DNA of 64,000 nucleotides, taken from positions 124,001-188,000 of the forward strand of contig CAZAUJ010000002.1 in assembly GCA_964488355.1 (NCBI GenBank), given 5' to 3'. How positions within the stretch are numbered: position 1 is the stretch's first letter; each line of letters begins with the position of its first letter. Origin of the DNA: Thermoanaerobaculum sp964488355 (GTDB lineage Bacteria; Acidobacteriota; Thermoanaerobaculia; Thermoanaerobaculales; Thermoanaerobaculaceae). The notes beneath the pieces were generated by a model, which did no database searches, was not told the DNA's origin, and saw only the letters and a program-made list of their open reading frames with translations. Below are positions 15,463 through 22,445 of the stretch, in pieces. Position numbers and translations under genes: made by a program.

Positions 15463-15953
15463 AGGTGATGATCCTCATGGGTTCGGCTTCGGATTGGGAA
15501 ACCATGCGCGAGGCGGCGCAGGTTTTGCAACGTTTGGACGTGCCCTATGCCGCTCATGTGGCTTCAGCCCACCGTACCCCCGAGCGCGTTCGGCAGCTCT
15601 TACGCGAGGCGGAGGAGCGAGGGGTGCAGGTTTTTATTTGCGGGGCGGGCATGGCCGCGCACCTGGCCGGCTTCGTGGCAGCCCACACGCACAAACCGGT
15701 GCTGGGTGTGCCCCTCGCTGGCGGGGTAGCCGACGGGCTGGATGCCCTGTTGTCCACAGTGCAGATGCCGGGGGGTGTGCCGGTGGCCTGCATGGCCGTT
15801 GGCAAGGCGGGCTCGCGCAACGCCGCCTTCTTCGCGGCCCAAATTCTTGCCCTGCAAGATTCGGCGCTGGCGCAAAGGCTGCAACGGGAGCGGGAGGCGG
15901 CGGTGGCCAAGGTGGGGGAAGCCGACCAGGCTCTCCAGGTGGAGGCACCCTGA
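15459..15953 (+). CDS. purE: 5-(carboxyamino)imidazole ribonucleotide mutase
   Basis: A 164-residue class I PurE. Motifs MGSASDWETM, SAHRTPERV, FICGAGMAAHLAG, PVLGVPL, MPGGVPVACMAVGKAGS and NAAFFAAQILAL are intact; the SAHR histidine is the catalytic residue. The ATG overlaps the purD stop. No purK follows; the next gene is hfq behind its own apparent -10. Confidence 0.96.
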   Translation: MKVMILMGSASDWETMREAAQVLQRLDVPYAAHVASAHRTPERVRQLLREAEERGVQVFICGAGMAAHLAGFVAAHTHKPVLGVPLAGGVADGLDALLSTVQMPGGVPVACMAVGKAGSRNAAFFAAQILALQDSALAQRLQREREAAVAKVGEADQALQVEAP

Positions 15954-16039
15954 GGCCAAACATTTTGCCGGCCGCTCCGTATACTGGCCAAAGGAGCACG
16001 AAGGTGCTATATTGAATTGAGAGCAAGGAAGAGAAAACC

Positions 16040-16417
16040 ATGAAAGACCCTGAACGCTCCGAAGGAGAAGGCATCACCACGCGAAAGCTCGTGCGGCCAG
16101 CCTTGGCCGATGTGAGTGAGCGCACGCTGCCGTCCGCAACGCTTCGTCCCGGGGTGGTGGCGCGCAAGCAGGCCCCATCTGAGCAAACCAACGCGGAAAA
16201 CTATTACTTCGTGAAGCAAATGCAGGCGAAGACGCCAATGGTGGTGGTACTTACCGATGGCACCGAGCTGCGCGGGTGGATCGAGTGGTACGACAAGGAC
16301 TGCATCAAGCTCAACCGCCACGATGGTCCCAACCTGATGATTTACAAGCACTCCATCCGTTACATGTTTAAAGAGGAGGAGTTACGCTACCACCGCCGGC
16401 GGAAAATCAAGGAGTAA
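16040..16417 (+). CDS. hfq: RNA chaperone Hfq with an N-terminal extension
   Basis: The Sm fold of Hfq is clear: AENYYFVKQMQAKTPMVVVL, DGTELRGWIEWYDKDCIKL and the second Sm motif IYKHSIRY. It is preceded by about 50 basic, low-complexity residues absent from typical Hfq (usually 70-100 aa in total). The ATG at 16040 has AGGAAGAG upstream and a TATATT hexamer at 16008. An internal start nearer the Sm domain is not obvious, so the extension is probably real. Its 3' end overlaps the convergent ParA-like gene by 11 bp. It would bind sRNAs and mRNA A-rich tracts. Confidence 0.85.
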   Translation: MKDPERSEGEGITTRKLVRPALADVSERTLPSATLRPGVVARKQAPSEQTNAENYYFVKQMQAKTPMVVVLTDGTELRGWIEWYDKDCIKLNRHDGPNLMIYKHSIRYMFKEEELRYHRRRKIKE

Positions 16418-17654
16418 CGGACGTTCGGGCCAGGGTCTCAAACAGCTCCAGGGGCGTCAGCAGGCGGCGCTGACCGAAGCTTTCCGGCGGGAAGTTTTCC
16501 AAGGCGTAGAGGGCACGTCGGGTGATGTAGGCAAAGTTGTCGTGCACATGGCGCGTGGCCGTGTCGTTTTGCATAGCCTGCAGAATCTCCAGCTGCTCCA
16601 CCAGCGCCTTTTTCTCGTCCACTTCCAGGAGAAAGTCCTTGGCGGATACCTGGGGCTGGGTCGCGGGCGTTTTGCCGAGCACCAAAGCTTCCAACTCCTC
16701 TAGGCTTAGTTGCGGCAAGGGGGCCTTATGCGGGGTAGGGTTGTGCAAGGCGATGGGGTGTCGTTGGCAGTTGGCCTGGTGCACGTCCGGTGAATGGACG
16801 ATCCAGCCCAAGTTGTAAAGGTTGATGCGGGAGGAGACGTAGTGCTGGAGGAAGGTGACGAAGGGTACGATGGCCTTTTCGTGGCTTTCGCGCACGCCGT
16901 CAAACATGTTAAGCACGAAGTGGACGCGGAAGGAAGCCACCGTCTCCGCCAACGCGCGCACTGCCGGAACTTCCCCCAGACCCAAGACCAAGTCCTTCAA
17001 GAACTCATCCAGGTTGCGCAAGCTTTCGTCGTAGACGTCCTCCACCCGGTCCAAGAGGGCGTTGATGGTGGCCAAATGAGCCCGGGCCTCGGGGTTGGCG
17101 GCCAAGGGGCCCTCCTCAGACAGCACCAAGCGTAGCTTGCGGAAGATCAGGGCCTTTACGATATCGGCGGCAGCAGCCGTGGCTGCCGGGTGGTGGGGCG
17201 TAAAGACGAGGATGCCCGAGTTGGAGTGGGGTAAGAAGTCCAGCACCGCCGCGTCCAAGCCTGCCCGCAAGTCCAGCACCACAAAGGTGGTCGGCAGCTC
17301 GTTGATGGCACGCATGAGACGATACCGGTGCATTTCCTCGAAGCTAATGAACTCCTCCATGGCGTGCTTGGGGGCCGCAACAAACGCAAAGTTGCGGAAG
17401 TAACCGTGGGGGTCCAGCTTTTCCGGCAGCGTGGTTAGGCAGGCTTCCAACGGTTCGCCCTTGCGGAAAAAGTGGTACAGGTCCTTTTTGACCGGTGCGT
17501 CCACGGTATTGCGAACCGAGGAGGTCCCCGTGTCCAGGTCCACGAGCACGGTGGGAGCCACGCGGGAAAGAGCCAGGGCGAAGTTGGTGGCGAAGGTGCT
17601 CTTGCCCACGCCTCCCTTGCCCGAGGCCACGGTGAGGATGCGTTTGGGCCTCAA
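16407..17654 (-). CDS. MinD/ParA-family ATPase, large form
   Basis: A 415-residue P-loop ATPase with the deviant Walker A VASGKGGVGKSTFATNFALA, switch DLDTGTSS and VVLDLRAGLDAAVLDFLPHS. The size exceeds MinD or Soj (about 260 aa) because of a long C-terminal helical region (VDEKKALVEQLEILQAMQND). This resembles the MRP/FleN-like 'P-loop NTPase' proteins found in Deltaproteobacteria and Acidobacteriota rather than a partition protein. No parB, minC or flagellar genes are nearby, so the cargo is unknown. The TTG start overlaps the uridine kinase stop (TTGA), with GGAG 7 nt upstream. Confidence 0.72.
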   Translation of the reverse strand: MRPKRILTVASGKGGVGKSTFATNFALALSRVAPTVLVDLDTGTSSVRNTVDAPVKKDLYHFFRKGEPLEACLTTLPEKLDPHGYFRNFAFVAAPKHAMEEFISFEEMHRYRLMRAINELPTTFVVLDLRAGLDAAVLDFLPHSNSGILVFTPHHPAATAAAADIVKALIFRKLRLVLSEEGPLAANPEARAHLATINALLDRVEDVYDESLRNLDEFLKDLVLGLGEVPAVRALAETVASFRVHFVLNMFDGVRESHEKAIVPFVTFLQHYVSSRINLYNLGWIVHSPDVHQANCQRHPIALHNPTPHKAPLPQLSLEELEALVLGKTPATQPQVSAKDFLLEVDEKKALVEQLEILQAMQNDTATRHVHDNFAYITRRALYALENFPPESFGQRRLLTPLELFETLARTSVTP

Positions 17655-18313
17655 CCCTCCTCTCCTAACAGCGCCTCCACGCGGGCGCAGATCATGTCCA
17701 GGGCCACCGTGTTGAAGCCCCCTTCGGGAATGATCACATCGGCCCAGCGCTTGGAGGGCTCCACAAACTCCAGGTGCATGGGCCGCACGGTTTCCAGGTA
17801 CTGGGCAATCACGCTCTCCACCGTACGTCCCCGCTCGCTGATGTCTCGCTGCAGGCGCCTTAAAAAGCGGAGGTCGGCGTCGGTGTCCACGAAAATGCGA
17901 ATATCAAACTCCCTTCGCAGCATAGCCTCTGCAAAGATCAAAATCCCTTCCACCAGAATGACCTTTCGTGGCTCCACGCGCCGCGTTTGCCGGGTTCGCA
18001 CGTGCCGGGTGAAATCGTACACCGGCATCTCCACCGCTTCCCCCCGCCTCAGCGCTTGCAGGTGCTGAACCAGCAGCTCGCTTTCCAAAGCATCGGGGTG
18101 GTCGAAGTTGCAGCGCAGCCGCTCCTGTTCGGGTAGGTGGCTCAAGTCGCGGTAGTAGCTGTCGTGCTGGATATAGGCAATGCGTTGGGCGCCAATGCGG
18201 GCGACGATGGCCTCGGCTACGGTGGTCTTGCCGGACCCGGTCCCTCCGGCCACACCAATGCACACCACCCGTCCCGTACCCCGCGTTGCCTCGCTTGGTC
18301 CTTGCCCGCTCAT
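17651..18313 (-). CDS. udk: Uridine kinase
   Basis: Phosphorylates uridine and cytidine in pyrimidine salvage. A 220-residue protein with the P-loop GVAGGTGSGKTTVAEAIV, the substrate-binding HDSYYRDLSHLP, NFDHPDALESELLV, PVYDFTRHVR, ILVEGILIFAE and the lid IRIFVDTDADLRFLRRL. The length is normal. Coupled by TTGA overlap to the downstream ParA-like gene. A TAGAAT hexamer in the divergent gap could serve as its -10. Confidence 0.95.
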   Translation of the reverse strand: MSGQGPSEATRGTGRVVCIGVAGGTGSGKTTVAEAIVARIGAQRIAYIQHDSYYRDLSHLPEQERLRCNFDHPDALESELLVQHLQALRRGEAVEMPVYDFTRHVRTRQTRRVEPRKVILVEGILIFAEAMLRREFDIRIFVDTDADLRFLRRLQRDISERGRTVESVIAQYLETVRPMHLEFVEPSKRWADVIIPEGGFNTVALDMICARVEALLGEEG

Positions 18314-18358
18314 CCCTGGCGTCCTTCTCGGCTGGTGATTCTAACTCGGAAGTCACGC

Positions 18359-18370
18359 TACAGTGGGCCC
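18359..18370 (+). promoter_or_regulatory. Leaderless -10 element (TACAGT-N6-ATG)
   Basis: TACAGT ends exactly 6 nt before the ATG of the DMT permease, and the intervening GGGCCC is not a ribosome site. It faces the divergent TAGAAT of the uridine kinase gene. Confidence 0.5.
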
Positions 18371-19210
18371 ATGACGCGCGTCGGTGCGTTCGCCTTGCTC
18401 TTGGCGGTCACGGGCCTGTGGGGAGCCACCTTCCCCGTGGTCAAGGGAGCGCTGGCGCACGCGTCCGTGGGAGTTTTTCTCACCCTGCGCTTTTTCTTGG
18501 CTTTCCTGTTACTGATGGTGGCCAACGGCGGCGCAACTCGGCCACGTTGGGACTGGCCGGCCATTCGTTGCGGGCTTCTGCTCTTTGCCGGTTACGGGCT
18601 GCAAACTCTGGGCTTGGCTTCCACCCTGCCGGCGCGGTCGGCCTTCATTACCTCGCTTTCGGTCATTTTTGTGCCCATGCTGCAATCCCTAGTAAGCGGC
18701 AGGGCGCCGGGTCGGCGTGTTTGGCTGGCGGCGGTGCTGGCCCTTTTGGGGCAGTGGCTTTTGCTCCAGCCTGAAACGGAGCCTTTGCACGCGGGGGATT
18801 TGCTCACACTCGGCTGTGCTCTTGCCTTTGCCGGCCATGTGCTGGCCCTAGCTCAGGCGGTCGAGCGTCAGCCGCCCGCTGGCGTCAACTTGGTGCAGAT
18901 GGGTGTGGTGGCAGCGCTTTCCTTCGGGTTGGCGGCGGGCTTACCTGTGCACCTGCGCTGGAGCTGGCGGTTGTTGAGCGCTCTAGTGGTTACCGGTGTC
19001 TTTGCCTCGGCCTGGGCCTTCGGCGCCATGGCGCGAGCGCTTCGGGTTCTTTCACCGGCAACAGCGGGTGTCATATTGGCCTTCGAACCGGTGGCGGCAG
19101 CACTCTTTTCCGCCGCATTCGGCTTCGAGGCCCTCACCCCTTCTGGTGTCTTGGGCGGGGCGCTGGTGGTGACAGGCTTGGTTTTGGTGGGAAAGGAGGG
19201 CGCAACCTAA
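18371..19210 (+). CDS. EamA/DMT-superfamily permease
   Basis: A 279-residue integral membrane protein with about ten hydrophobic segments in two repeats. It carries the EamA signature near each repeat start: LWGATFPVVKGALAHAS, then in the second half WAFGAMARALRVLSPATAGV and LAFEPVAAALFSAAFGFE. These are drug/metabolite exporters of varied substrate; nothing here fixes the substrate. The ATG was chosen from a leaderless -10 and because translation upstream runs into the uridine kinase promoter region. Its TAA stop overlaps the stop of the convergent flavin reductase gene. Confidence 0.88.
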   Translation: MTRVGAFALLLAVTGLWGATFPVVKGALAHASVGVFLTLRFFLAFLLLMVANGGATRPRWDWPAIRCGLLLFAGYGLQTLGLASTLPARSAFITSLSVIFVPMLQSLVSGRAPGRRVWLAAVLALLGQWLLLQPETEPLHAGDLLTLGCALAFAGHVLALAQAVERQPPAGVNLVQMGVVAALSFGLAAGLPVHLRWSWRLLSALVVTGVFASAWAFGAMARALRVLSPATAGVILAFEPVAAALFSAAFGFEALTPSGVLGGALVVTGLVLVGKEGAT

Positions 19211-19767
19211 AGGAGGGCCCGTACCGTGGCGCGATCCACCGTGAGGTAGTGATTGGCGCCCAGGTACAAAACTGGCAGAACCCGCTCAAGGCGCAGGACA
19301 CCATCCTCGCGGAAGAGGCCCTCCCCGGCCACCACTTTGAGCACCTCACCAACGAAGAGCGTTTGGTCGCCGTAGCTGCGCCGGTCCACCACGCGGCACT
19401 CGGCGGCGGCATAAGCCCGCGCCAGGAAGGGGGTGCGGATGGTCTCCGACTCCCCCAGTTCCAGGGAAAAGGCGGCTACCTTGTCCGTTTCGCGGCCGGA
19501 GGTGCTTCCCAGCTTGGCTACCAGCTCTGCCTGGTGCCAATCCAAAAAGCTCAGGGTAAATTCTCCGGTTTTGACCAACAGCCCGTGGGAGTACGTCTGC
19601 GGTGAGAGACAAACACCGAAGAGTGGGGGGCGAGAAGCCAGCGGCGTTGTCCAGGCCACCGGGACGAAGTTCGTGGTTGCCCTCGCGTCGTCGTGCACAC
19701 CCACCACGCACAGGGGTCGGGGGTAGTAAAAGTAGGCCGAACCGGGGTGCAGGTCCTTCAGCTCCAT
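19207..19767 (-). CDS. Flavin reductase-family (FMN-binding split barrel) protein
   Basis: A 186-residue protein of the flavin reductase-like FMN-binding family: YYPRPLCVVGVHDDARATTN, FVPVAWTTPLASRPPLFGVC, TYSHGLLVKTGEFTLSFLD and GSTSGRETDKVAAF. Members reduce FMN with NAD(P)H to supply monooxygenases, or act as flavoprotein oxidoreductases. No monooxygenase gene is adjacent, so the partner is unknown. The ATG has GGAGG 4 nt upstream; a longer in-frame reading begins inside the neighbouring gene's stop region. Confidence 0.82.
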   Translation of the reverse strand: MELKDLHPGSAYFYYPRPLCVVGVHDDARATTNFVPVAWTTPLASRPPLFGVCLSPQTYSHGLLVKTGEFTLSFLDWHQAELVAKLGSTSGRETDKVAAFSLELGESETIRTPFLARAYAAAECRVVDRRSYGDQTLFVGEVLKVVAGEGLFREDGVLRLERVLPVLYLGANHYLTVDRATVRALL

Positions 19768-19810
19768 GGCTCCTCCCTCGGCAGATGATATCCCCGCGGC
19801 CAATAGATGC

Positions 19811-21550
19811 CTACCCTGGCCCAATGGAGAAGGCCAAGCCCTGACGTTGCGCCCTTTCCCCCACGAGGGTGAAGAGACCCTGCGAGGCGACCAAGGCCAG
19901 GTCTCCCTGAGGGAGGAGGAGAAGGTCCGCTGGCAGCTCCTGCAGGCTCAAGCCAGGCACCACCTGCCGCTGGGCTAGGTCAACCCGCACCAGGCGGGGG
20001 CCACAAGGGGCGCCCAGGGCGGCCCAAAGGGACCCTCGCATCCCTGCTGCCAAGCCAGCACAGCAGGAGAGGCCCATGAGCTCTTGCCGTTCTCCTTGCG
20101 CGGTGACCAGCGCAAGCTGATCCCCGTCACTTACCGCCAACAGCTCGGGGGTAATCCAGGTGAATCCGCCAGCAGCACTCGCCACCCTTTTTCCGCTCGG
20201 CTGGATCACCAGCTCTTGGCCTGGCCAGGCCAAGGCTGCCACCGCCTCCTCAGTGGCAGCAACGGCGCGGTAGTTGCCCGCAAGTACCTGCCTCCGCTCG
20301 CCCCCTGCCAGAGGCAGCCGCCACACGCCCTGCGGGTCTACGAACACCAGCTCCCCCCCTGAGGGGTCCAGTTGTGGCAAAGCGACCCAGTGAGGCCAGA
20401 GGAGCAGCAGCTCCTCCCGCGAACCGTGCCTCCAGTACACGGCAAAGCCGGGGCTTTCAGGTCGGGCGAGGCAAAAGCCTTTGCCCGGCTGCAGGTCCAC
20501 CGGAGGCTCTGCAGCCAGCCCCGCGGCTCGTCGCCTGGCCTGCCAGACCCGAAGCGCATCCGCCGGAGCGTGCGCGGGCAGCGGCTCCTGCAGTGGCCCA
20601 GCCCAGGCATGGCGCAGGGCTTCCTCCCACCTCAGAGCCTCCGTGTCCTGTCGCGTTGGCTTGGCGGGCTGGCCCGCTTCCGCGGGTTTAGTCAGCGCCC
20701 GCAGGAGCGCACGAGGTGCCTTGGGGTACCGCCTGTCCGCGGCCTCGGCCCATGCTCCCAGCAACTCCATGGGAGCCTGCCGTGCCCGGGCTGGTTGGCC
20801 AAAAGCTTCCAGCAGGAAGGCGGCCGCCTGGGCTGTTTCCGGGCTTGTCCGGCCTGGACGCAGAAGCTCTTGCAGGAGTGCGCGCCGACGAATAAAGGGC
20901 TCGCGGCTGTCCAGAGCGCTTTCCACCAGCCGCTGCAGGGCCTCGCTGGCTGCTCGCCTGTCCTGCCAGGAACTAACCGGCAGCAGTTCTGCGGGTGTGC
21001 TAGCCAAAGCAAAGCTTCCGAGCCAAGCCAGGCTCTCGGCCAACTGCACCAGCACCTCGCTGACCCCCGGCACCGGAGCCGCGCGCCGGTGCTGGCTGGC
21101 AAGCCACGCTACTGCCGCCACCCGTGCCGCTTCCCCTGCCTCTACCGCCGTTGCTGAAGGCAAGAGCAGCAGCACGGTGCGGCCAAAGCCCACCCCCTTG
21201 GGAGAAGGCTGGGGGGCAAACGCGTAAAAAACCTCAAGCTCGGAAGCCTCAGCCCCCACCACCGCGAGCTGCTGCGCCAGCGCTGCCGCCAGCCGATCGC
21301 TTGGCGGGACCTCTACCGCTCCGCTCCTGGCTGGCAGGCCGGTGCCAGCGAGCACGAGGCAGGCGGCAAGCTCGGGGTAAGCCAGTCGGAGGGAGCGGAA
21401 GTCTCCCGGTGGAAGGAGCCGCACATGGGCGATCAGCTCGCTTCCCTTTTGCTCACGTAAGGCTTGCGCCGGCTCTTTCCCGATGGTTACGAAGCCCAAA
21501 GGGAGGAAAAGACACAAAAGCAGCGCTGCCCCTTGACAAACGTACCGCAC
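19811..21550 (-). CDS. Exported protein of unknown function (579 aa)
   Basis: Not recognised. The N-terminus has a signal peptide or anchor (GAALLLCLFLPLGFVTIG). The first half is alanine- and leucine-rich helix, possibly TPR- or HEAT-like. The second half repeats strand patterns such as GFAVYWRHGSREELLLLWPH, PSGGELVFVDPQGVWRLPL and LLAVSDGDQLALVTAQG, like a WD40/TolB-type beta-propeller. GTG 21550 was chosen because it opens directly on the signal peptide and has TAATAT 7 nt upstream; the more upstream reading overlaps the HU gene. Divergent from hup, ahead of the flavin reductase gene. Confidence 0.65.
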   Translation of the reverse strand: MRYVCQGAALLLCLFLPLGFVTIGKEPAQALREQKGSELIAHVRLLPPGDFRSLRLAYPELAACLVLAGTGLPARSGAVEVPPSDRLAAALAQQLAVVGAEASELEVFYAFAPQPSPKGVGFGRTVLLLLPSATAVEAGEAARVAAVAWLASQHRRAAPVPGVSEVLVQLAESLAWLGSFALASTPAELLPVSSWQDRRAASEALQRLVESALDSREPFIRRRALLQELLRPGRTSPETAQAAAFLLEAFGQPARARQAPMELLGAWAEAADRRYPKAPRALLRALTKPAEAGQPAKPTRQDTEALRWEEALRHAWAGPLQEPLPAHAPADALRVWQARRRAAGLAAEPPVDLQPGKGFCLARPESPGFAVYWRHGSREELLLLWPHWVALPQLDPSGGELVFVDPQGVWRLPLAGGERRQVLAGNYRAVAATEEAVAALAWPGQELVIQPSGKRVASAAGGFTWITPELLAVSDGDQLALVTAQGERQELMGLSCCAGLAAGMRGSLWAALGAPCGPRLVRVDLAQRQVVPGLSLQELPADLLLLPQGDLALVASQGLFTLVGERAQRQGLAFSIGPG

Positions 21551-21563
21551 GCACCCAATATTA
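21533..21563 (+). promoter_or_regulatory. Divergent promoter region between hup and the exported-protein gene
   Basis: On the plus strand TTGACA (21533-21538) is followed after 17-18 nt by CAATAT/AATATT, a good sigma-70 promoter for the first HU gene. The same AT-rich block read on the minus strand gives TAATAT 7 nt before the GTG of the 579-aa gene, so the two -10 elements overlap. Confidence 0.6.
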
Positions 21564-21597
21564 GCGCCAGAGGTGAGAAAGGAAAGGAGGCCACAGC

Positions 21598-21885
21598 ATG
21601 AACAAATCTGAGTTAGCGGCAAAATTGGCCAAGAAAGTGGGTCTGACCCAAGCCAAGGCGGCGGAGGTGGTGGATGCCATCTTCAACGCGAGCAAGGGCA
21701 TCATTGCCGTGGAGCTGGATGCCGGTCGTAAGGTGGCGATCCCCGGCTTCGGCACCTTCTTGGCCCGCAAGCGGGCAGCCCGCCAGGGGCGCAATCCCGC
21801 CACGGGCAAGAGCATCACCATCCCTGCCAAGCATTACGCGGTTTTCAAGCCGGGAAAAACCCTGAAGGACAAGGTTTCCAAGTAG
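21598..21885 (+). CDS. HU-family DNA-binding protein (copy 1)
   Basis: A 95-residue nucleoid protein. It has the N-terminal helices MNKSELAAKLAKKVGLTQAK, AAEVVDAIF, the GFGTFLARKRAARQGRNPAT arm and the C-terminal FKPGKTLKDKV. Dimeric HU/IHF proteins bend DNA without strong sequence preference. Preceded by AAAGGAGG and its own promoter. Immediately followed by a close paralogue, so the pair could form heterodimers like HU alpha/beta. Confidence 0.95.
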   Translation: MNKSELAAKLAKKVGLTQAKAAEVVDAIFNASKGIIAVELDAGRKVAIPGFGTFLARKRAARQGRNPATGKSITIPAKHYAVFKPGKTLKDKVSK

Positions 21886-21912
21886 CGCCAGGCAAAGGAA
21901 GGAGGAGGTCCG

Positions 21913-22200
21913 ATGAACAAGTCCGAATTGGTGGTCAAGCTGGCAAAGAAGACCGGCCTCACGCAGGCCAAGGCAGCGGAAGCGGTGGACGCTATCTTCA
22001 ATCCCGCAAAAGGGCTTTTGGTCAGCGAGTTGGCTGCCGGGAAAAAGGTGACCCTGCCTGGATTCGGCAGCTTCTTCTTGCGCAAGCGAGCGGCACGCAA
22101 GGGCCGCAACCCGGCCACGGGTAAGCAAATCAACATTCCGGCTCGCCAGTACCCCGGTTTCAAGGTGGGCAAAACACTGAAGGAGAAGGTGGCAAAGTAA
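21913..22200 (+). CDS. HU-family DNA-binding protein (copy 2)
   Basis: A tandem paralogue of the preceding gene with the same length (95 aa) and architecture: MNKSELVVKLAKKTGLTQAK, GFGSFFLRKRAARKGRNPAT and FKVGKTLKEKV. The differences cluster in the dimer core (NPAKGLLVSELAAGKKV versus NASKGIIAVELDAGRKV) and next to the arm. Its own GGAGGAGG site lies in the 27-nt spacer. A hairpin terminator follows, so the two hup genes form a bicistronic unit. Confidence 0.95.
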   Translation: MNKSELVVKLAKKTGLTQAKAAEAVDAIFNPAKGLLVSELAAGKKVTLPGFGSFFLRKRAARKGRNPATGKQINIPARQYPGFKVGKTLKEKVAK

Positions 22201-22246
22201 ATATCGGCCCGTGTTGTAAGCTTGGCGGCAAGGCAGTCGCAAAGGA

Positions 22247-22275
22247 GGGCCCGCTTCGCGGGCCCTTCTTGTTCT
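22247..22275 (+). terminator. Rho-independent terminator after the hup pair
   Basis: An 8-bp GC-only stem (GGGCCCGC/GCGGGCCC) with a TTC loop is followed by the T-rich TTCTTGTTCT. It separates the hup unit from nrdJ. Confidence 0.85.
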
Positions 22276-22339
22276 CATTGTTGGCAGTGGCGCTGACAGC
22301 GCACTGCGGGCGGGTCAACGCTCCAAACGCCTCGGCTAG

Positions 22340-22386
22340 CCACAATATCTAGTGGTGTTTAGGGCAAAAACCTCAACATCTTGTGG
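22340..22386 (+). promoter_or_regulatory. Tandem NrdR boxes upstream of nrdJ
   Basis: Two 16-nt imperfect palindromes, CCACAATATCTAGTGG (22340-22355) and CCTCAACATCTTGTGG (22371-22386), match the NrdR box consensus (acaCwAtATaTwGtgt). They start 31 nt apart, three helical turns, the usual arrangement for cooperative binding by the ATP/dATP-sensing repressor NrdR. They sit just upstream of the -35 of nrdJ. Confidence 0.8.
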
Positions 22387-22394
22387 CTCACCCC

Positions 22395-22423
22395 TTGACA
22401 TCGCGTGCTCCTCTGGGCATACT
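22395..22423 (+). promoter_or_regulatory. nrdJ: Sigma-70-type promoter of nrdJ
   Basis: TTGACA (22395-22400), a 17-nt spacer, then CATACT (22418-22423). Transcription would start about 16 nt before the nrdJ ATG, enough for its AAAGGAGG site and too short for a B12 riboswitch. Confidence 0.75.
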
Positions 22424-22445
22424 GACCCAGCCAAAGGAGGTGCGG

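Noticed and set aside
22266..22445. Possible cobalamin riboswitch upstream of the B12-dependent reductase
   Set aside because: No B12-box-like sequence is seen, and the predicted start leaves a leader of only about 16 nt. The gap is explained by NrdR boxes and a promoter.
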